This document shows positions 1 through 9,059 of a stretch of 24,788 nucleotides of DNA, one piece after another. The DNA comes from a virus: positions 1 to 24,788 of IMG/VR virus record IMGVR_UViG_3300028388_001115; one strand, written 5' to 3'. The position numbers and the translations under genes were made by a program. The notes beneath the pieces were generated by a model, which was not told where the DNA came from, searched no databases, and was given only the letters and a program-made list of their open reading frames with translations. Within the stretch, counting starts at the first letter, position 1; each line of letters begins with the position of its first letter.

Positions 1-561
1 CTGGCCGATGACTTGAGTTATGTTAGTGAAATAGGTAGTGATGGTGGTGGCAATGATGAGTTTGAAATTCCTAAGGATATCACCGCATTAGCAGGATATA
101 TTCCTGAATATGGCGGAGCTAATTCTGGATATTGGTCTACTTATGCTAATTACCAGATCGATCAGTTTGAAGATATTATTATTGGTGATGTGATTGGATG
201 GGATTATGTTAAAGTAGGTTATGATCCATCTACTCACACTAAAACAGATTTAGAAACAAATATAGTCGGTAGTGTTTTAACCAATTCTGTTGGTACTAGA
301 ATCAGAGTGAGAAGATTTGAATTTCCAAAGGACACAGCTAAAAGGGGTCTAATGAAATTCTATTTCGAATACCTTGATGGAAGTACTTTAAATGCCCAGG
401 AAGAAATATGGTTAGAGACTGATATTACAGATAAATATTATATAGCAAACTATGATATAACAGGTTTTGAGAGTGGTTCTGTGCAACAGATAAATATACA
501 ACCAGAGCCTAGGCTATCAAATAATGCACAAGCTACAGTACCAAGCGGTCATACTTGGTAA
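1..561 (+). CDS. C-terminal part of an unrecognised phage structural protein (5' partial)
   Basis: The reading frame is open from base 1 (it begins L-A-D-D-L-S-Y) and stops at 559-561, so the true start lies outside the window. A TTG at 13 is in frame but has no supporting ribosome site. About 186 residues are visible, acidic and rich in Tyr, Asp, Thr and Gly, with no signal peptide or membrane segment. That composition is typical of beta-rich baseplate or tail proteins. It sits directly upstream of gp8, where T4-like phages carry baseplate wedge genes (gp6, gp7), so a baseplate role is inferred from position only. I do not recognise the family. The last codons overlap a small inverted repeat (CCAAG 541-545 and CTTGG 554-558) that is too weak to call a terminator. 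Confidence 0.7.
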   Translation: MADDLSYVSEIGSDGGGNDEFEIPKDITALAGYIPEYGGANSGYWSTYANYQIDQFEDIIIGDVIGWDYVKVGYDPSTHTKTDLETNIVGSVLTNSVGTRIRVRRFEFPKDTAKRGLMKFYFEYLDGSTLNAQEEIWLETDITDKYYIANYDITGFESGSVQQINIQPEPRLSNNAQATVPSGHTW

Positions 562-591
562 TTGTATAATTAATTTTTTTAGGAGCGTAAA

Positions 592-1926
592 ATGACTGCA
601 ATTATAACCAGTAAATTTAGAACAAGAAACGCAAAAGACTTCAAAGATGATTTTTCTGCTGTTACAACAGAAGATAACTTTTATCTTTTCGTGGGTGAGC
701 CAGAAGAGTGGACAACTCCATATTCTGATACCTCTCCACCAGCCCCCACCGATACGATACAAGAGAAGAGAAAGGCGTGGAGATCTATGATGGGTCTAAA
801 ACGTATTAATGATTCTTATGTTGCTAATGTGATCAGAAGATATACATGGGAAACCAATACGGTATATGCACAGTATAGTGATGATGATGCAGATCTTTTC
901 AATCATCCCACACAAGCTGAGACAACTGCCGCAAATTTAGGTGGTTATAATGTGGGGCCAATATATACTGTCACAAGTGACTTTAAGGTTTATAAGTGCT
1001 TAGATAATAATGGTGGTGCTGTTTCGACAGTTGAGCCATCTGGAACATCAACATCACCATTTGATCCAGGCGATGGTTATGTATGGAAATATATGTTCAC
1101 TGTTTCATCCACTGATATATTGAAATTTGTTACTCAAGACTGGATTCCTGTCAGATATCTCACATCAGATGATGGATCTTTTCAATGGGACGTACAACAA
1201 GCGGCATCTGCAGACGTGATACAGAATATTACTGTTGTTAATGGTGGTAGTGGATATGTTGATGTGGCTGATGGTGATATATCTAGTGGTACATCCGACA
1301 CAGTTGTTTTAGGTACTGGTGGAGACTCGAATGACGATTCTTATAATGCGAGTACGATTCATATAACAGGTGGTACTGGTATCGGTCAACAAAGAGTAAT
1401 TAGTGATTGGGATAGTGGTACTCAAACCGTGACTGTTTCATCTAACTGGGACATAATTCCTGACAACACCAGCACATATGAAATTGTCCCAACCGTGTCT
1501 ATATCAGGTGATGGTAGTGATGCTACAGCGAAAGCAGTAGTAGTGGCTGGGGTTATTACATCTGTTCAAGTAACAAATGCTGGTAGTGATTATCATTTTG
1601 CAACTGCTACTGTTGTTGGTGGTAATGTTAGACTAGGTGGAACAACTGCTACAGTAACAGCTCAAATCGGGCCAAAAGATGGTCATGGTGCTAATGCGAT
1701 AGAAGAGCTTGGAGCTTCTAATATAATGTTGAATGTACAGCTAGCTTATGCTGAGGGTTCAGGTGATTTTCCAACAGCTAATGAGTATAGAAGATTGGGT
1801 GTAGTATTAGATCCAAAAGATTATGGTACATCAACATCATCTACAGCATCAACATTAAGAGCTACTAGTCAGTTGGAACTTTCTAGTGTTAGTGGAACGT
1901 ATAGCAGAAGATCTAGGAGGTGGTGA
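592..1926 (+). CDS. gp8: Baseplate wedge protein gp8, N-terminal part (frame 1 segment)
   Basis: gp8 is a wedge component of the T4-type baseplate. The opening residues (MTAIITSKFRT) match the T4 gp8 style (AIVTSKFRT). Further matches follow: a W-x-x-MMG segment near residues 63-67, the I-x-R-x-x-W motif near 81, and the PGDGYVWKYMF motif (T4: PGDGYVWEYLF) near residue 160. Residues about 210-365 hold beta-rich inserts absent from T4 gp8, including NGGSGY and a TGGTGIGQQR...WDIIPDNTSTYEI module. These explain why the joined product (about 519 aa) is longer than T4's roughly 334. AGGAG at 581-585 supports the ATG at 592. The frame ends early at TGA 1924-1926 after an uncharacteristic basic tail (SRRSRRW). 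The conserved C-terminus continues in the +1 frame (1886-2149). The gene is therefore frameshifted, either by programmed shift, mutation or sequence error. Confidence 0.88.
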   Translation: MTAIITSKFRTRNAKDFKDDFSAVTTEDNFYLFVGEPEEWTTPYSDTSPPAPTDTIQEKRKAWRSMMGLKRINDSYVANVIRRYTWETNTVYAQYSDDDADLFNHPTQAETTAANLGGYNVGPIYTVTSDFKVYKCLDNNGGAVSTVEPSGTSTSPFDPGDGYVWKYMFTVSSTDILKFVTQDWIPVRYLTSDDGSFQWDVQQAASADVIQNITVVNGGSGYVDVADGDISSGTSDTVVLGTGGDSNDDSYNASTIHITGGTGIGQQRVISDWDSGTQTVTVSSNWDIIPDNTSTYEIVPTVSISGDGSDATAKAVVVAGVITSVQVTNAGSDYHFATATVVGGNVRLGGTTATVTAQIGPKDGHGANAIEELGASNIMLNVQLAYAEGSGDFPTANEYRRLGVVLDPKDYGTSTSSTASTLRATSQLELSSVSGTYSRRSRRW

Positions 1927-2149
1927 TGTTCTATTGACATACTATCAAACAGATTCTACTGGTTATGGAGTATTTACATCTACAGATACGATTACAGGTG
2001 GTACTAGTGGTGCAACTGGTACAGTTGATCAGGTCAATACACCAGAAGTTGAAGCATATTCGGGTGATATATTGTATCTTGAGAATAGACGTCCGATTGC
2101 TAGAGCGAGTGATCAGTTAGAAGATATTAAAGTTATCATTGCATTTTAG
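1886..2149 (+). CDS. gp8: Baseplate wedge protein gp8, C-terminal part (+1 frame segment)
   Basis: This frame, open from 1859 to 2149, encodes the missing end of gp8. Its last residues, GDILYLENRRPI followed by SDQLEDIKVIIAF, correspond to the T4 gp8 C-terminus (GEMIYMENRPPI then DQTEEINI..F, recalled from memory). It also carries a DTITGGTSGATGTV module like those in gp13 and gp14 of this window. The GTG at 1886 is only the first possible start codon and has no convincing ribosome site, so independent translation is unlikely. The reading most consistent with codon use is frame 1 through about ...SSVSGTY and then this frame from about AEDLGGGDVLLTYY, placing the shift near 1900-1905. A shift at the TGA itself (1924) is the alternative. 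It abuts the next gene, 11 bases upstream. Confidence 0.8.
   Translation: MLVERIAEDLGGGDVLLTYYQTDSTGYGVFTSTDTITGGTSGATGTVDQVNTPEVEAYSGDILYLENRRPIARASDQLEDIKVIIAF
1915..1926 (+). other. Candidate +1 frameshift signal in gp8 (AGGAGG-TGG-TGA)
   Basis: A perfect Shine-Dalgarno hexamer AGGAGG lies in frame at 1915-1920, one codon (TGG) before the frame-1 stop TGA (1924-1926). Skipping one base there resumes at GAT-GTT-CTA in the gp8 C-terminal frame. Bacterial prfB uses an internal SD upstream of an in-frame TGA for +1 shifting, but with a six-base SD-to-stop distance and a CTT slippery codon. Here the distance is three bases and the P-site codon is TGG, so the match is only partial. The hexamer could equally arise by chance from the Gly-Gly codons GGA-GGT in the other frame. 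Confidence 0.25.
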
Positions 2150-2160
2150 TACGAGGTTAT

Positions 2161-2439
2161 ATGTTCGACTTTAAAACATTCATAATGGAACAAAAAATTA
2201 AGAAAGGTAGTAAGATAAAGGATTTTGTAATTACACAATATATACCAGTATCTTATGACGATCTTGGTACAGTAATAGGTGGAGAACTCAAGCTAGTTAA
2301 TCAAAAAACAGGTGAAGAGGTTTTTGTTACAAATGATAAATCTCTGAGAAATTCTGAGTGGTGGGTATCATATAAGAATAGAAGAATAACAGACAAAAAA
2401 CTTGCTAATGTACTAAAGAAGCTAGAAAAATTATTATGA
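2161..2439 (+). CDS. Hypothetical 92-residue protein between gp8 and the giant tail protein
   Basis: The product is a small, lysine-rich, basic protein (M-F-D-F-K-T-F-I-M start, ending K-L-E-K-L-L). GAGG at 2153-2156 supports the ATG at 2161, and a second in-frame ATG occurs eight codons later (MEQKIKKG). The middle reads like a compact beta fold (VITQYIPVSYDDLGTVIGG, then LVNQKTGEEVFV). The last 25 residues look helical and basic. There is no signal peptide or membrane segment. It is co-directional with gp8 and followed by a late promoter at 2459, so it is probably the last gene of the gp8 transcription unit. I do not recognise it. A baseplate accessory or morphogenesis role would be inferred from position alone. 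Confidence 0.75.
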   Translation: MFDFKTFIMEQKIKKGSKIKDFVITQYIPVSYDDLGTVIGGELKLVNQKTGEEVFVTNDKSLRNSEWWVSYKNRRITDKKLANVLKKLEKLL

Positions 2440-2458
2440 TATTATTTAAAAATATCTA

Positions 2459-2466
2459 TATAAATA
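2459..2466 (+). promoter_or_regulatory. T4-type late promoter TATAAATA upstream of the giant structural gene
   Basis: This is an exact match to the T4 late-promoter octamer, in the 70-base gap before the ATG at 2510. A six-base-pair hairpin (GATATT 2438-2443 with AATATC 2451-2456) lies just upstream, overlapping the previous stop codon. Recognition by a gp55-like late sigma factor is inferred from the T4 family. No such gene is in the window. Confidence 0.75.
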
Positions 2467-2509
2467 TAAAGAATATATTATTAAATTATAATTACTGGAC
2501 TTAAACAAT

Positions 2510-5500
2510 ATGTCAATTAAAGAAATTATAAGTCAAGATCCTTATTTCGATGACTTTGACGAAGATAAAAAGTTTTATCGAATTTTATTTCGTCCAGGAT
2601 ATGCCGTTCAAGCTAGAGAACTAACTCAAATGCAGACTCTTTTACAACACCAAATACAAAAATTTGGTGAGCATGTATTCAAAGAGGGGTCAATGGTCAT
2701 TCCAGGATACATTAATTTCGATACCAATATATCATATGTAAAAGTAGAGAACGATTCACTACATACAGATACGTGGTTGGAAAATAATATTATAGGGAAT
2801 ATTGTTCAAAACGGTGACGGAATTAAAGCTCTTGTACTAGAAGCAATGTTGCCTTTTGGTTCTGAGACAAGTACAATTCTTTTCATAAAATATCTTAATG
2901 CGAATGAGACAGTTTCTACATTTGATGTCTCTGAGACATTAACCGAGACAACAACTGCGATTACTTTCACAACAATAGCCGCAGATGCTGTTGGAAAATC
3001 ATCAATGGCTACAATAGGTAAAGGTGTTTACTTTTTACATGGACACTTTGTTCTAGTTGATGAGCAGAAAATAGTGTTAGAGCCTTTTAGCAATACACCT
3101 AGTTATCGAGTGGGTTTGACTGTTGTTGATAGTGTTAAGACTCCTGATGATGATAATTCATTGAATGATAATGCTACAGGTTCACCAAATTTTGCGGCTC
3201 CTGGGGCACACAGATTGCATATTGATGCTACATTGACTAAGAGAGCATTAGATACTATCGGCGAATCAGAAGAAGAAGATTTTGTGGAATTATTAAGAGT
3301 TGTTGATGGCGAAGCACAATCAAAAGTTGATTCATCAGACTATAGTATTCTTGAAAAAACTCTAGCTAGAAGAACTTATGATGAATCTGGAAATTATACT
3401 GTGGATCCATTTATAGTTGATGTTGTTGAACATGCGAGTGACAATACAAAATTAACTCTTAATGTTGATCCTGGAATTGCATATGTCCAAGGATATGAAA
3501 TTAGAACAATAGCAAAAAATCAAGTAGATATTAATAAAGCTAGGGAGACAGATTTCAGTAATAATGCGACCGTCGATACTTCCTATGGTAATTATGTTAG
3601 GGTAACACAGGTATATGGAATGCCAGACTTTACTGAGTATTCAGAAGTCAATTTATATGACGATCCTACGAACGCCAGGGGGTCAAATCCTGGCTCTACA
3701 GGGTTGATAGGTACAGCTAGGGTTAGGGGAATTGAGTACCAGAGCGGTGATCCTGCTGAGACTACTGGTATATTCAAACTTTATCTTTTTGACATCAATA
3801 CTAATGATGGCGAGAGTTTTGAGAATGTAAAATACATATATGGAAACTCGACAGATTATGGTGTATTTACATGCAGAATTAAATCTCTCGAAATACCTAT
3901 GGATGGTTTCTTAAAGGCATGGGACAGTGCTGTTAGTGATGAATTGACTGGTGGTGCAACTAAGTGGCTAACTAATCCCGATAAAAGATTGGTTGCTGGT
4001 GATTGGATATATATACCAGACTTGGATGTTTTTGCGGAAGTAAATACAACACCAACAGATGATATTACATTAGAAGTAACAACTGCTAGCTCAACTGCTA
4101 TAGATACTGCGATAAGTGGTACTAGTTTCAGTAATGAAACATATTCATTTGTAAAAGTTATAAGTGCATTAGAGCAGACTAGAAAAAATAGTTTAATATG
4201 GAGATTACCGCAACAAAATATAGAAACAATTCGTGGAGAGATACTTTCTAATATTGATACAACATATAGTGTTGCTAGGGAATTTGATGATGAAACAATA
4301 TCCTCCGCAAAAGTGACTGTTTCATGTAATACGAATGAGACGTTTGTTGATTATTCTATAAATGATTATATTGTCACAGTGGTATCGGGTGGTTGGACTG
4401 GTGTTTCATCAGGTAATACTTATGTTGCTGGTGATATTATTAGTGCTGATGATTATGATGTCACTTTTCCATCCTCTACCCAAGCACAATTTGCCTTTGA
4501 TGCCGTAGCAAATACTTCACATATTAATTTAAAAGCTGGTGTTACAAAAACACAAGGAACAGCTTCGCAAGAAAAAAGTAAAACTGTTGCCTCACAGGTT
4601 GATCATTTTGGTAGTTCGGATGAGAACTTGACATCGGTTACTCTTTCACAAGCTGATATATATTCTATAACAAAGATTACCATGTCCGCAAATTTTTCAA
4701 CTGCGGCTGTTACTGGTGATACAGATATTACAGATAGATATATTTTAGATGATGGACAGAGAGATAATTTTTATGACTTAGGTTCTCTTCAATTAAAACC
4801 AGATGCTACACAACCTACTGGTAGAATTAGAGTAGAATATAATTATTTTGAACATGGTGGTAATGGTAATTACTTTTCTGTCGATTCATATGGTATAGAT
4901 TATGAAAATATACCAACATATATATCACCCGAGACTGGTGAAAAATTTTATCTTAGAAACTGTTTAGATTTCAGACCTAAAATTTCATCAGATGGTGAGA
5001 CATTTGATAACTCGACAGGTTCATTAACTGAATTACCAATAACATCAACTAGATTAGACTTTCATTATTACTTGAATAGAATAGATAAACTTTATCTAAC
5101 TAGGACTGGTATTTTTAAAATCATTGAAGGTGTGCCTGCTCTAATACCAAATGAGCCGGAAGATCCTGATGATGGTATGGTTCTATATAAATTAAATGTT
5201 AGAGCATACACTGTTGATCCGGATGATATCATACTCGAATTCGTGGAAAACAAAAGATACACAATGAGAGATATCGGTAAACTCGAAAGAAGAATTGAGA
5301 ATTTAGAATACTATACATCTTTAAGTTTACTAGAGAAAGAAACTGAGAACTTAATCATCAAAGACAGTGAGGGACTTGATAGATTCAAGAATGGTTTTGT
5401 TGTAGATCCATTCACTGGTCATGGTGTTGGGGATGTGTTATCAGGTGATTATAGATGTTCAATAGATTTTCTTGATAGAGAGTGTCGTCCATTATTTGTA

Positions 5501-8500
5501 CAGAATAATGTAAATCTAATAGAATATGATGCCGAGGCCATAAGAGATTATTATAGGGATTTGACTGGTGATGCTTCATTACCAACACCATCAGCACAGA
5601 GTGCTGGTTCTAACTATCAGGTTACTGGTGATTTGGTTACATTACCGTATACAGAAGCGGTGATGATAAATCAACCCGTTGCTAGTAATACTGTGAATGT
5701 GAATCCATTTGCTGTTTTCAACTTTTGGGGCTTAATAAATTTATCTCCATCTAACGATCAATGGAAAGATACCAAGAGATTGCCTGATAGAATCATACAT
5801 CAAGAAGGAAATTATGATTCTGTTAAAAATGTTGTTGAGGGGTATGGTACTATTTGGAATGAGTGGGAGACTCAATGGTCAGCCACTTCTAGTACTAGTG
5901 AAATACTTTCACAGACTCAAGAGATTGCCAACTTTGAAACTTTTCATAGAGATATCAATGGTAACATTGATTCTACGTATACAAATGTTCAAGCTGGTGA
6001 ATTGGGCAAGTGGCCTTATAGATGGACTACAGTTTCGAGAGTTACTAACACAAATACAACACAGCAATCAAGAACGGGTGTAAGACTTAAAGCTATACCT
6101 AGAACAATCACAAGAGATTTGGGTGACAAAGTTGTCAACATCGCATACATACCATTTATTAGAACCAGAGAAGTTCAATTCCAAGCACGTGGTTTGAAAC
6201 CAAATACTAGAGTATATGCTTTCTTTGATGATGTGGATGTCAATTCTTATTGCTCTCCTTGGAGTGATTTTAGTGTGCCAGAGTCGTATAATTCTGTAAC
6301 CGCTGGAGATGATTTGATCACTGATGCGAGTGGCGATGTATCGGGTACATTTAAGATACCTAATGATCAAGGTGCGGAAAGATTTGGTTCTGTTAGTTTT
6401 AAGACTGGACAGAGAATATTTCGATTAACTGATAGATCTTCTAATGATGATCAGTTTACAACAATTGCAAATGCTAATTACACAGCACAAGGTATTCAAG
6501 AAACAAAAGAAAAAAGTATTATATCCACTAGAGTCGCTGATGTAGTTAGTATTCCACAGACTGAAACAAGACTGCTTTCTGATTCATCTACTAATATAGA
6601 TGTTCAGCAGAGTCCATGGATTGATCCAATAGCACAGAGTTTTCTAGTAAATTCAAGCGGAGGTGCTTTCATCACGTCACTAGATATTTTCGTGGAAAAT
6701 AAAGATGATAATATTCCTTTAAGAGTTCAAATTAGAGAAATGGTCAATGGTTATCCTGCACGGGAAGTATTACCTTTTGGAGATGTTACGGTATCAGCAA
6801 GTGATGTTCATACAAATGTTGTCACTAATGGTATTTTATATATTGATGGTGCTGAACAAGTTGGGGCTCCTACGTCCGATAAATTCACAGCTACTAATAT
6901 TGCCTTTCCGTCGCCTGTATATCTAAAAGACAAAACTGAATATGCGATTATAGTTTTATCTAATTCCAATAACTACACATTGTGGATTGCTACAGTCGGT
7001 CAAGTAGATCCTAATACAGGTGTGGTGTATAAAATAATTGGTACAGATAGACCTGTTACAGAACAACCTTATGGTGGTTCATTTTTCAAATCACAAAATG
7101 CAAGTACATGGACAGCGGATCAATATGTTGATATGATGTTCAAAATGTATCAAGCAGATTTTGAAACTTCTACCAGTGGTATTTTTATTGCTTGTAATGA
7201 TCCAAATGATATTGAGAGATATACTTTATTAGATTCTAATCCGATTCAAACCAAATCGGGATCAAATAAAATTCGTATCAATCACTTGAATCATGGTTAT
7301 GCTAAAACTACTACAGAAATGTTGGTGGAGATTAGTGGTGCTGTTGATACAAACGGAATACCAGCAAGTGAAATCAATGGAATACATGATGTTGTAGATG
7401 CTGATCTATATTCATATACTATAGTAACATCGACAACAGCCGCTACATCAAGTGGTTTTGGTGGTGGTAATGCTGTGTATGCTTCTAAGAACAGACCAAT
7501 GGATGTTGCGAAAGCAATGATCAACAATATAGTGTTACCTGATACATCATTGGGTTTTGAAATCAGAACAACAACAAGACGTGGTGTTCATGATAATGGT
7601 TTTGTTTCTGAGCCTAACAAGATGTTCAATGAGACTAGTTATGTATCTATACCTGTAAATGAAAATTTCAGATTTGATACTCCAAAACAAATACTTTCAT
7701 TACCTAATGAAACAGAATATACTACACCCACATTTACTATAGAAGATTCGAGTACCCCGTCACCATCATTGTATATAAGAGGTGTTCTGTCATCATCAAA
7801 TAGTAATATTAGTCCTGTGATTGATGTGAACAATATGTCTTTGGTTGTTGTTGGTAATAAATTAGATGACCCAACAGCTTATGGCACAAATTCAATTAAT
7901 TATTCTGATATTGATGATGAAGATATTATCAGTGGTTTAGATCCTGCTGACATAACATTCAATGGTACTTCAATAACTTGTGCTACTGGTTCAACTGGTT
8001 TAACTACAGCATTTAGTAAACTAAGTCCTGGTAAATTTCTTGAGTTAGAAAATGTACCTAGTATAGCGAGTCCAACAAAAGATGGGTTTTATGAAATTGA
8101 TAGTGTAAGTTATGACACTGGTACAGGTGATGCCACAATAAAATTAAAAACATCTATGCCTGGTGGAAGTACCGTCGGTACAAATAGTGAGTCAAATATC
8201 GTTTATTGGAATAGATTTATTTCTGAAACTAATCCTAAGAATGGTAGTCTCACATCTAAATATTTGACTAGAAGAGTTGCTTTAGCAAATCCTTCAACAG
8301 CATTGAGAATTAGTTTTGGGGCATATAAATCAAACACCAGTGATATTACTGTATATTATAAAACACTTCCTGTTGATTCGACATCACAATTAGATAATAT
8401 AGAATGGGTACAGGCAAGTTATGATTATACACCTGCTGATAGCAGTGACTATAATAACATGAAAGAGTATATAGCCACTATTGATGACATAGCACAATTC

Positions 8501-8593
8501 AATGCCTTTGCGATCAAGATTGCTTTCAGTGGAACAAACCCTGCTGATGTACCTAGAATTATAGACCTTAGAGCAATAGCATTGGATGAATAA
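2510..8593 (+). CDS. Giant DUF4815-like baseplate/tail structural protein (2027 aa)
   Basis: The N-terminal region (KEIISQDPYFDDF, then KFYRILFRPGYAVQARELTQ at residues about 20-45) matches the large structural proteins of T4-like marine phages that carry a DUF4815-type domain. Residues about 916-950 contain YTMRDIGKLERRIENLEYY, a predicted coiled coil that is a hallmark of these proteins. A later domain starts near residue 1370 (DPIAQSFLV, then NGYPAREVLPFG). It resembles the receptor- or fibre-associated beta module with the NGYP motif in the same families. The C-terminal 500 residues are beta-rich. The start at 2510 has only a weak ribosome site, but a late promoter (2459) precedes it. At 2027 residues it is far longer than any T4 wedge protein (gp7 is about 1030). 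A baseplate periphery or fibre-attachment role in place of T4 gp9-gp11 is inferred from position. It could instead be a gp7/gp10 analogue. Confidence 0.85.
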   Translation: MSIKEIISQDPYFDDFDEDKKFYRILFRPGYAVQARELTQMQTLLQHQIQKFGEHVFKEGSMVIPGYINFDTNISYVKVENDSLHTDTWLENNIIGNIVQNGDGIKALVLEAMLPFGSETSTILFIKYLNANETVSTFDVSETLTETTTAITFTTIAADAVGKSSMATIGKGVYFLHGHFVLVDEQKIVLEPFSNTPSYRVGLTVVDSVKTPDDDNSLNDNATGSPNFAAPGAHRLHIDATLTKRALDTIGESEEEDFVELLRVVDGEAQSKVDSSDYSILEKTLARRTYDESGNYTVDPFIVDVVEHASDNTKLTLNVDPGIAYVQGYEIRTIAKNQVDINKARETDFSNNATVDTSYGNYVRVTQVYGMPDFTEYSEVNLYDDPTNARGSNPGSTGLIGTARVRGIEYQSGDPAETTGIFKLYLFDINTNDGESFENVKYIYGNSTDYGVFTCRIKSLEIPMDGFLKAWDSAVSDELTGGATKWLTNPDKRLVAGDWIYIPDLDVFAEVNTTPTDDITLEVTTASSTAIDTAISGTSFSNETYSFVKVISALEQTRKNSLIWRLPQQNIETIRGEILSNIDTTYSVAREFDDETISSAKVTVSCNTNETFVDYSINDYIVTVVSGGWTGVSSGNTYVAGDIISADDYDVTFPSSTQAQFAFDAVANTSHINLKAGVTKTQGTASQEKSKTVASQVDHFGSSDENLTSVTLSQADIYSITKITMSANFSTAAVTGDTDITDRYILDDGQRDNFYDLGSLQLKPDATQPTGRIRVEYNYFEHGGNGNYFSVDSYGIDYENIPTYISPETGEKFYLRNCLDFRPKISSDGETFDNSTGSLTELPITSTRLDFHYYLNRIDKLYLTRTGIFKIIEGVPALIPNEPEDPDDGMVLYKLNVRAYTVDPDDIILEFVENKRYTMRDIGKLERRIENLEYYTSLSLLEKETENLIIKDSEGLDRFKNGFVVDPFTGHGVGDVLSGDYRCSIDFLDRECRPLFVQNNVNLIEYDAEAIRDYYRDLTGDASLPTPSAQSAGSNYQVTGDLVTLPYTEAVMINQPVASNTVNVNPFAVFNFWGLINLSPSNDQWKDTKRLPDRIIHQEGNYDSVKNVVEGYGTIWNEWETQWSATSSTSEILSQTQEIANFETFHRDINGNIDSTYTNVQAGELGKWPYRWTTVSRVTNTNTTQQSRTGVRLKAIPRTITRDLGDKVVNIAYIPFIRTREVQFQARGLKPNTRVYAFFDDVDVNSYCSPWSDFSVPESYNSVTAGDDLITDASGDVSGTFKIPNDQGAERFGSVSFKTGQRIFRLTDRSSNDDQFTTIANANYTAQGIQETKEKSIISTRVADVVSIPQTETRLLSDSSTNIDVQQSPWIDPIAQSFLVNSSGGAFITSLDIFVENKDDNIPLRVQIREMVNGYPAREVLPFGDVTVSASDVHTNVVTNGILYIDGAEQVGAPTSDKFTATNIAFPSPVYLKDKTEYAIIVLSNSNNYTLWIATVGQVDPNTGVVYKIIGTDRPVTEQPYGGSFFKSQNASTWTADQYVDMMFKMYQADFETSTSGIFIACNDPNDIERYTLLDSNPIQTKSGSNKIRINHLNHGYAKTTTEMLVEISGAVDTNGIPASEINGIHDVVDADLYSYTIVTSTTAATSSGFGGGNAVYASKNRPMDVAKAMINNIVLPDTSLGFEIRTTTRRGVHDNGFVSEPNKMFNETSYVSIPVNENFRFDTPKQILSLPNETEYTTPTFTIEDSSTPSPSLYIRGVLSSSNSNISPVIDVNNMSLVVVGNKLDDPTAYGTNSINYSDIDDEDIISGLDPADITFNGTSITCATGSTGLTTAFSKLSPGKFLELENVPSIASPTKDGFYEIDSVSYDTGTGDATIKLKTSMPGGSTVGTNSESNIVYWNRFISETNPKNGSLTSKYLTRRVALANPSTALRISFGAYKSNTSDITVYYKTLPVDSTSQLDNIEWVQASYDYTPADSSDYNNMKEYIATIDDIAQFNAFAIKIAFSGTNPADVPRIIDLRAIALDE

Positions 8594-8594
8594 T

Positions 8595-8846
8595 ATGAGT
8601 AAATTTAAAGATGTTCCATATTCACAAGTAGAGGGTCATGATAAATTGATTCGTGATAACTATAGTAAAGCAATAATCAATACAGATGAACACGCTTTAC
8701 AGTTACATAGAAAAAATAGAAGAGCATTAAAAGAAAGGGTGAGACTTCTTTCTGAGTTAAATTCTTCTCAGCAGGATAAGATAAATAAATTAGAGAAAGA
8801 AGTAGAAAATTTAAAAACATTAGTTTACGATTTTTTGGAAAAATAA
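8595..8846 (+). CDS. Small coiled-coil virion-associated protein (83 aa)
   Basis: I chose the ATG at 8595 (MSKFKDVPYSQVEGH), one base after the giant gene's stop. An in-frame ATG at 8586 overlaps that stop and would add three residues. The N-terminal segment, VEGHDKLIRDNYSKAIINTD, has the pattern G-H-x-x-L-(I/V)-R-D-x-x-S-x-A-I-I-N. I recall this pattern from small unannotated proteins in structural clusters of marine T4-like phages. The rest is a long charged helix, with heptad-like leucines in RVRLLSELNSSQQDKINKLE. Translation is probably coupled to the giant gene, since no clear Shine-Dalgarno is seen. The function is unknown. A fibre-attachment or chaperone role would be a guess. Confidence 0.75.
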   Translation: MSKFKDVPYSQVEGHDKLIRDNYSKAIINTDEHALQLHRKNRRALKERVRLLSELNSSQQDKINKLEKEVENLKTLVYDFLEK

Positions 8847-9047
8847 ATGGCTGTTACAAATATCGAAAAGCATGATTCTTTTGGTACATGGAGAGATAAA
8901 ACAAATGAGATTAGTGTAGACTTGGGAGACATTTCTACATTAGTGACACCAACAACTACAAGTGTTGTGGCTGCCCTAAACTCTATTGTGACTTATTCAG
9001 ATGATAATGCGAGAAGAGCAGTTATTATTGGTATAGCTTTATCATAA
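8847..9047 (+). CDS. Small structural-cluster protein with FGTWRDKTNEIS motif (66 aa)
   Basis: The ATG at 8847 directly follows the previous stop (8844-8846), so translation is probably coupled. The motif F-x-T-W-R-x-K-T-N-E-I near residues 11-22, followed by TTTSVVAALNSIV, resembles a short segment found near the start of many tail-fibre-like proteins in marine phages. I know that pattern only by memory. Here it stands alone as a 66-residue protein ahead of the fibre genes. It may be a fibre-root or adaptor piece, or the remnant of a longer fibre. There is no membrane segment. It ends right at the AAGGAG (9046-9051) that serves the next gene. Confidence 0.7.
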   Translation: MAVTNIEKHDSFGTWRDKTNEISVDLGDISTLVTPTTTSVVAALNSIVTYSDDNARRAVIIGIALS

Positions 9048-9059
9048 GGAGAAAATAAA

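Noticed and set aside
541-580. Possible terminator after the first gene (CCAAG/CTTGG stem and a later T-run)
   Set aside because: The stem is only five pairs with an eight-base loop, lies within the coding end, and the T-run begins more than ten bases away, so it does not have terminator form.
5814-6083. 89-codon ORF on the + strand inside the giant gene
   Set aside because: It lies wholly within the well-supported 2027-residue frame, and its product is leucine/isoleucine-rich out-of-frame sequence with no independent ribosome site or homology.
6068-6370. 100-codon minus-strand ORF opposite the giant gene
   Set aside because: It is a shadow of the coding strand with no family resemblance and no promoter.
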